In this document: positions 60,038-64,000 of the stretch, piece after piece
Position numbering within the stretch: position 1 is the stretch's first letter
Layout of the letters: each line of letters opens with the position of its first letter
The notes under the pieces: model-generated
Databases searched by the model: none
What the model was told of the DNA's origin: nothing
The model's input: the letters and a program-made list of their open reading frames with translations, nothing else
DNA from: CAVSWT01 sp963731745
GTDB lineage: Bacteria > Bacteroidota > Ignavibacteria > Ignavibacteriales > Ignavibacteriaceae
Direction: 5' to 3'
Assembly: GCA_963731745.1 (NCBI GenBank)
Contig: CAVSWT010000006.1
Coordinates: 62,001-126,000 of the forward strand
DNA length: 64,000 bases
Position numbers and translations under genes: made by a program

Positions 60038-61846
60038 ATGAACAATAAATTTTATCCCCTTAAAGATTATTATATAATTGGAAATTTACATACATGTGCT
60101 CTAGTTTCTAAAAATGCATCGATCGATTGGATGTGCTTACCAAGATTCGATTCACCATCAATTTTTGCACGTATACTTGATGTAAATGCCGGATGCTTTT
60201 CAGTTGTGCAAAACAACTATAAAATTAATTCGGAATATATAAGTGATACTGCGATAGTTAAATATCATTTTAAAGAAAAAAGCAATGAGTTTATACTAAA
60301 AGATTTTATGGTTCCTAAGGATGAAAATAATCCGGATACTCAAATATTGGTTAGAAAGTTTGAAGGACTAAAAGGAAAAAATCAGATTGAATTGCTTTTT
60401 GAACCGAGAGGAAATTATGCGAAGAGAGTTCCCAAAATTATTAAAAAGGGAAATAATTTATTCCTAAATACTAATAGTCAAAATATAATTTTGCATTTGC
60501 CGGATAACTCTTCTTACAAAATTGAGAAAGGCAGTGTAAAAATTATACTTACGTTAGAAAGTAACGATACGCAATATTTAATAATGGAATATTTTGATAA
60601 GAATAAAAAAGAATCAAAGCATAAAAATGGAAATCTTGAAAAAGTTACAACTGACTTTTGGCATAATTGGACTGACTCTGGTGACTATTTTAAATACCAG
60701 CACGAAACTCTAATAAGAGCCATGATCACCTTAAAACTTCTGCAATATTATCCTAATGGTGTTTTAGTAGCAGCTCCAACACTTTCTATTCCTGCTGATA
60801 TAGGAGGTGTTAGAAATTGGGATTATAGATATGGATGGATAAGAGATATAACTTTTACATTATTTGCTTTCAATATCCTCGATTGTGAAGATGAGCTTTT
60901 AAAATTTTTTGATTTTATTAAACGTATCGTTAAACAAAAATCTGATAAAAATTTTGAAATCAACACAGTGTATACAATTGATGGAGAAAAAGCACCTAAA
61001 GAAAAACTTCTTAAATATTTAAGCGGGTATAAAAATTCAAAACCTGTGCGCCTTGGAAATAATGCAACTACACAATTTCAGATGGATACTTATGGAGATT
61101 TAATTGATGCACAATATTTTTTATTGAAAAAAAATAAAAAGGTAAAAGCAGATAAAAAATTGATTCTTCAAGCAGCTGAAAAAATTTGTAATACCTGGAT
61201 GGAAAAGGACAGCGGCATTTGGGAAATGCGCGGTAAACAAAGGCATTATACTTACAGCAAGGTTATGTGCTGGGTAGGCATTGATAGAATTATCCGCATG
61301 AAAAAAATTTTGAACCTTGATGAAACACAAGTAAACAAGTTTAAAAAAGTCCGCAAAGATATTAAAGATTGGGTGTGGAAAAATTGCTATAATGAAAAGA
61401 AACAAATAATTGAACAATACCCTGGTGCAGGATATCAGGATGCAACAAACTATTTATTTGTCATATTACAATTTCTTGATAAAAAAGATAAGCTCACCAA
61501 AACAATTATTGAAAATACAAGCAAGGAGTTATGTAAGAATGATGTATTTGTTTATAGGTATCTAGCTGATGACGGCTTTAAAGGACAGGACAATGCATTT
61601 CTTATTTGTTCTTTTTGGATGATATCCGCGTGGGCTATTTTAGAAAAGGCTGAGTTTGCGGAAAAGTTATATAAGAAATTAATGAAAAAATTTGCGGGCC
61701 ATATTCTTCTTTCCGAACAAATAAATAAAGATACAGGTGAATATACCGGAAATTTCCCGCAGGCTTATTCTCACCTCGGAATTGTAATGACGTCATATTA
61801 TATACAAAAATATAAGGATAGGAAAAAGAAAGCTTCCGAAAAATAA
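60038..61846 (+). CDS. Glycoside hydrolase family 15 (glucoamylase/trehalase-like)
   Basis: 602 aa, cytoplasmic (no signal peptide; it opens with NKFYPLKDYYIIGNLHTCAL). Typical GH15 landmarks are ASIDWMCLPRFDSPSIFARI near the start, VRNWDYRYGWIRDITFTLFA in the middle, and the two predicted catalytic carboxylates: E396 in SGIWEMRG (acid) and E560 in LLSEQINK (base). The tail NFPQAYSHLGIV is also typical. It likely cleaves glucose from alpha-glucans, maltodextrins or trehalose. Stand-alone gene, starting with AAAAGAAGAG-type ribosome site. Which substrate is used cannot be told. Confidence 0.93.
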   Translation: MNNKFYPLKDYYIIGNLHTCALVSKNASIDWMCLPRFDSPSIFARILDVNAGCFSVVQNNYKINSEYISDTAIVKYHFKEKSNEFILKDFMVPKDENNPDTQILVRKFEGLKGKNQIELLFEPRGNYAKRVPKIIKKGNNLFLNTNSQNIILHLPDNSSYKIEKGSVKIILTLESNDTQYLIMEYFDKNKKESKHKNGNLEKVTTDFWHNWTDSGDYFKYQHETLIRAMITLKLLQYYPNGVLVAAPTLSIPADIGGVRNWDYRYGWIRDITFTLFAFNILDCEDELLKFFDFIKRIVKQKSDKNFEINTVYTIDGEKAPKEKLLKYLSGYKNSKPVRLGNNATTQFQMDTYGDLIDAQYFLLKKNKKVKADKKLILQAAEKICNTWMEKDSGIWEMRGKQRHYTYSKVMCWVGIDRIIRMKKILNLDETQVNKFKKVRKDIKDWVWKNCYNEKKQIIEQYPGAGYQDATNYLFVILQFLDKKDKLTKTIIENTSKELCKNDVFVYRYLADDGFKGQDNAFLICSFWMISAWAILEKAEFAEKLYKKLMKKFAGHILLSEQINKDTGEYTGNFPQAYSHLGIVMTSYYIQKYKDRKKKASEK

Positions 61847-62008
61847 AATCAGCAGCAGGTATGGAAAATTATTTTAGGAAATATGGCGGATAATACTTTA
61901 TAATTATTTTTTATGTTTCTTTATGGCAGGGTTGTACTGCCGCTTAATAAGTATGAATTTCTACTTTTATCAGATAAGTCAAGGCTGATTTTTAGATTTG
62001 AATTATTT

Positions 62009-62713
62009 TCAATTGAATCTTCCGAATCTATCTGCCTCATCAAACAAGGAGAATTCATCCGCATGTTTATTTTTAAGCTGCTGCACTAACGCAGTTAATG
62101 GAATTGCCGGATAAAAAGTAGTTTTACTTTTTAAATGATTAAAAATAGACTGCAATAAAGTTCTTTTATCATTAAATAATTTTTTAGGAAGCAGGTTAAA
62201 TTCTTTTTCATCAATTACAAGCCCTGAAATTTCTAATACATCCTTCTCCACAATAAAACTTTGTCCAAAATAATTTAATTCTTTAAAGTCATATTTCTTA
62301 ATCAGTTTTTGAACTGTCAGCAAGGTTTCTGAAAAGTAACTGTCACTGCTTTTGAGCAAATTAATAATATGATTTTCAACAAATTCAGCAACAATTTTAT
62401 TTAATATAAAAATCGATCCTTCTTCGGTTTTATAATTAAATTGAGACTGCTCAATTGCATTTTTAAAATTAAAATAATACCCATCAGAATTTTTGTCAAA
62501 AATTGGAGCGATACAATCAATTGCTAATTCTTCAATACTAGTATCATTCTGTAAAATAAATTTATGAAATTTTTTATGCACTAGTTTTAAGTAAGTGATA
62601 GCTATTTGATAGGTTATCCCCGAAATTTCACTAACGAACTCAGGGCTTGAATTAGGATTAATAAAACTTTGAAGCGATTTTGAAATAGAAACGGTCATAT
62701 CCCTCTTATTCAT
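62009..62713 (-). CDS. Uncharacterised 234-aa protein
   Basis: I do not recognise it. Soluble, helix-rich, no Cys, no signal peptide; slightly Phe/Leu/Asn-rich, beginning MNKRDMTVSISKSLQSFINP. Mid-part has LDCIAPIFDKN-like text (AIDCIAPIFDKNSDGYYFN) and the last part LLQSIFNHLKSKTTFYPAIP. Uninterrupted reading over 235 codons in AT-rich DNA makes it real. An isolated gene, converging with the GH15 gene and preceded by a long non-coding region. A regulatory role would be a guess. Confidence 0.75.
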   Translation of the reverse strand: MNKRDMTVSISKSLQSFINPNSSPEFVSEISGITYQIAITYLKLVHKKFHKFILQNDTSIEELAIDCIAPIFDKNSDGYYFNFKNAIEQSQFNYKTEEGSIFILNKIVAEFVENHIINLLKSSDSYFSETLLTVQKLIKKYDFKELNYFGQSFIVEKDVLEISGLVIDEKEFNLLPKKLFNDKRTLLQSIFNHLKSKTTFYPAIPLTALVQQLKNKHADEFSLFDEADRFGRFN

Positions 62714-63410
62714 TCACATTAATAATTCATTTTAATACAATATCAATAATCGTACTAAAAAAAATTATTCGAATTTCACAAATATTTGGTGAATTTATTC
62801 AACTTTTTAATTTTTTTTAATCATTATGAAACAAATTAGACAAAATTATAAAATGTTAATTTTAAGGTAATTTGAAAATGACTAACTGAAATGAAAATTA
62901 AAACCATAGTAAAATTGTTCATTTAACACATCAACTGAGGAAAACGATTTGGTTTACTTTTGTATAAACAAACTCGTTATTAATCATAAAACATTTCACA
63001 TATCATAAATTTATTTTTTAAAATGACAAGAGAGTTAATGAAGTATAAATTGTTTTTGAAATGTAAATGTAAAAATTAATTTCCCAAATAATCTTTACCC
63101 TTCTAATAGAGCTTAATACAATACCATCTAGATTGTAAGATTTAATCGTGAACTAATCGAATATTAAAATCTATTGCACTTGTAGATGATCTATTATCAC
63201 AGCTGCGAAAATAATGAATTATCATTCATACTCCATGAAATATTTACATGATAAAAATGGGATATAAAACATATTTCAATACAACTCTTCATTTATTGCT
63301 CTTTATCACCACTTATTTTTCGGCACAGCCTTTGTAAATGTCCGTTTTGTCGACATTAGCTAATGATTAGTGAGTTCTTATTTGTTTATATGTTTATGGG
63401 GTAAGTAACA
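62714..63410. other. Long non-coding region upstream of the uncharacterised gene
   Basis: 697 bp, very AT-rich with long A/T runs (for example at 62800-62830) and stops in all frames. No tRNA-like fold, inverted repeat or riboswitch signature was recognised. It may contain promoters for both flanking genes. Confidence 0.5.
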
Positions 63411-63614
63411 ATGGCACAAAATAAAGAATTGAAACAAACGTATTTATACTTCTTAAAAATTAATTCCTACTTAATGGAAAATAACTTAATATTTTGCTTT
63501 GTTGACGGTACCGTTGTATCAAAAGCTGATTGTAAATTATATTTTGACAAACTATTTGCAGCGAAAATGCCAACAAAAAGGGAAAATTATTCCTACAACT
63601 ATTCGATATCTTAA
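63411..63614 (+). CDS. Possible small protein, 67 aa
   Basis: ATG at 63411 is preceded by GGGGTAAG, a fair ribosome site. The product (MAQNKELKQTYLYFLKINSY, then FCFVDGTVVSKADCKLYFDK) is soluble, has two Cys and does not resemble anything I know. Its length and lack of neighbours make chance possible. Kept because of the start signal. Confidence 0.35.
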   Translation: MAQNKELKQTYLYFLKINSYLMENNLIFCFVDGTVVSKADCKLYFDKLFAAKMPTKRENYSYNYSIS

Positions 63615-63854
63615 GTATAAAACTACTATTTAATAATAAAATCGTTCGCGGTTTGCAGATAAACATCTAGTTTATGATAAATAGTTACGTTCAATTCTTC
63701 TAAAAGCCTTACCAAAAAATCAGCCTTTTAATAAGCCTTTACAGGGTATTCCCTGATTGTATAGGCATGCCCTAAAACATAGATTTCATAAAGAAAAAGC
63801 AGGACCCGTGATAATAAATTAATGCAACGATAACTTTTTTAGGAATGAAAAATT

Positions 63855-64000
63855 ATGAAAATCAGTTTAATCTATATAGCAATTATTTTTACAGTGTTTT
63901 TTTCATACACATTCGGCCAGGATGTTATAACTTTTGATGACCAGGGCTGGAGCAACGATCAAGTTTTAAATACTAGTTTAAATGTGGGTGATTATACATT
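63855..64000 (+). CDS. Secreted protein, N-terminal part (runs off the right edge)
   Basis: ATG at 63855 follows AGGAATGA. It begins a clear Sec signal peptide: MKIS, then LIYIAIIFTVFFSY, then TFGQ, with cleavage probably after TFG or FGQ. The mature part reads DVITFDDQGWSNDQVLNTSL up to the window end, all frame-consistent for 48 codons. It is cut by the edge, so no family can be assigned; the composition (DDQGWSNDQ) fits a secreted or surface protein of a Bacteroidota-type organism. Confidence 0.8.
   Translation, partial: MKISLIYIAIIFTVFFSYTFGQDVITFDDQGWSNDQVLNTSLNVGDYT

Noticed and set aside
63460..63666. A minus-strand reading frame over the small ORF at 63411
   Set aside because: Antisense to the small plus-strand ORF, which has the better ribosome site; composition is non-specific.

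Overview
The window is low-GC DNA, clearly bacterial and densely coding. It probably comes from an Ignavibacteria/Melioribacter-like member of the Bacteroidota-Chlorobiota group. I infer this from three things: the alternative complex III with a fused ActC-ActD protein, the TonB receptor with a carboxypeptidase-like N-terminal domain, and the AT-rich codon use. No rRNA, tRNA, CRISPR array, transposase or phage gene was seen.

Layout. (1) 1-5727, minus strand: L-rhamnose catabolism, with the aldolase/dehydrogenase fusion RhaD, the kinase RhaB, the isomerase RhaI and the start of an NCS1-like permease that runs off the left edge. (2) 6735-12043: a TonB-dependent receptor, a HAMP/HisKA_2 sensor kinase and two single-domain response regulators, with a Fur-box-like site in the divergent promoter region. 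(3) 12097-15495: the two-protein NHEJ system, LigD and Ku. (4) 15662-19718: an AI-2E family membrane protein, small membrane proteins and a zinc alcohol dehydrogenase. (5) 19948-30063, minus strand: a 10-gene respiratory operon. It reads actB, an actC-actD fusion, actF, pentaheme actA, cbb3-type ccoN, a ccoO-cytochrome c fusion, three small membrane proteins and a monoheme cytochrome c. Together these form a quinol:cytochrome c oxidoreductase (alternative complex III) joined to a terminal oxidase. (6) 30271-42727: small stress-type proteins (DUF2188, DUF421, PRC-barrel, YciE/YciF, DUF2630, two lmo0937-type peptides), a type IB topoisomerase, xylose isomerase with an SDR, and a two-component locus in which both kinases are frameshifted. 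(7) 42852-53391, minus strand: eight closely packed genes, namely a PoxB-like ThDP enzyme, a membrane-anchored SDR, an SPW-repeat/VKOR-like membrane protein, an enolase-superfamily enzyme, a YdiJ-type FAD/Fe-S dehydrogenase, a PCC/PPC-domain protein, a cation/proton antiporter and an orphan sensory-rhodopsin-transducer (ASRT) family protein. (8) 53679-59838, plus strand: a second respiratory operon with a caa3-type oxidase (CtaC-D-E-G and a small subunit) followed by a Rieske protein and a cytochrome b carrying a fused cytochrome c. (9) 60038-64000: a GH15 glucoamylase/trehalase, two uncharacterised ORFs and the start of a secreted protein.

Together the genes describe a respiring heterotroph of plant-type sugars (rhamnose, xylose, alpha-glucans). 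It carries two complete quinol-to-oxygen electron-transport branches and a large set of DNA-repair and stress proteins. The least explained parts are the eight-gene run holding the orphan ASRT protein and the SPW/VKOR protein, the small subunits of the act-cco operon, and the damaged two-component locus at 35.0-38.4 kb.
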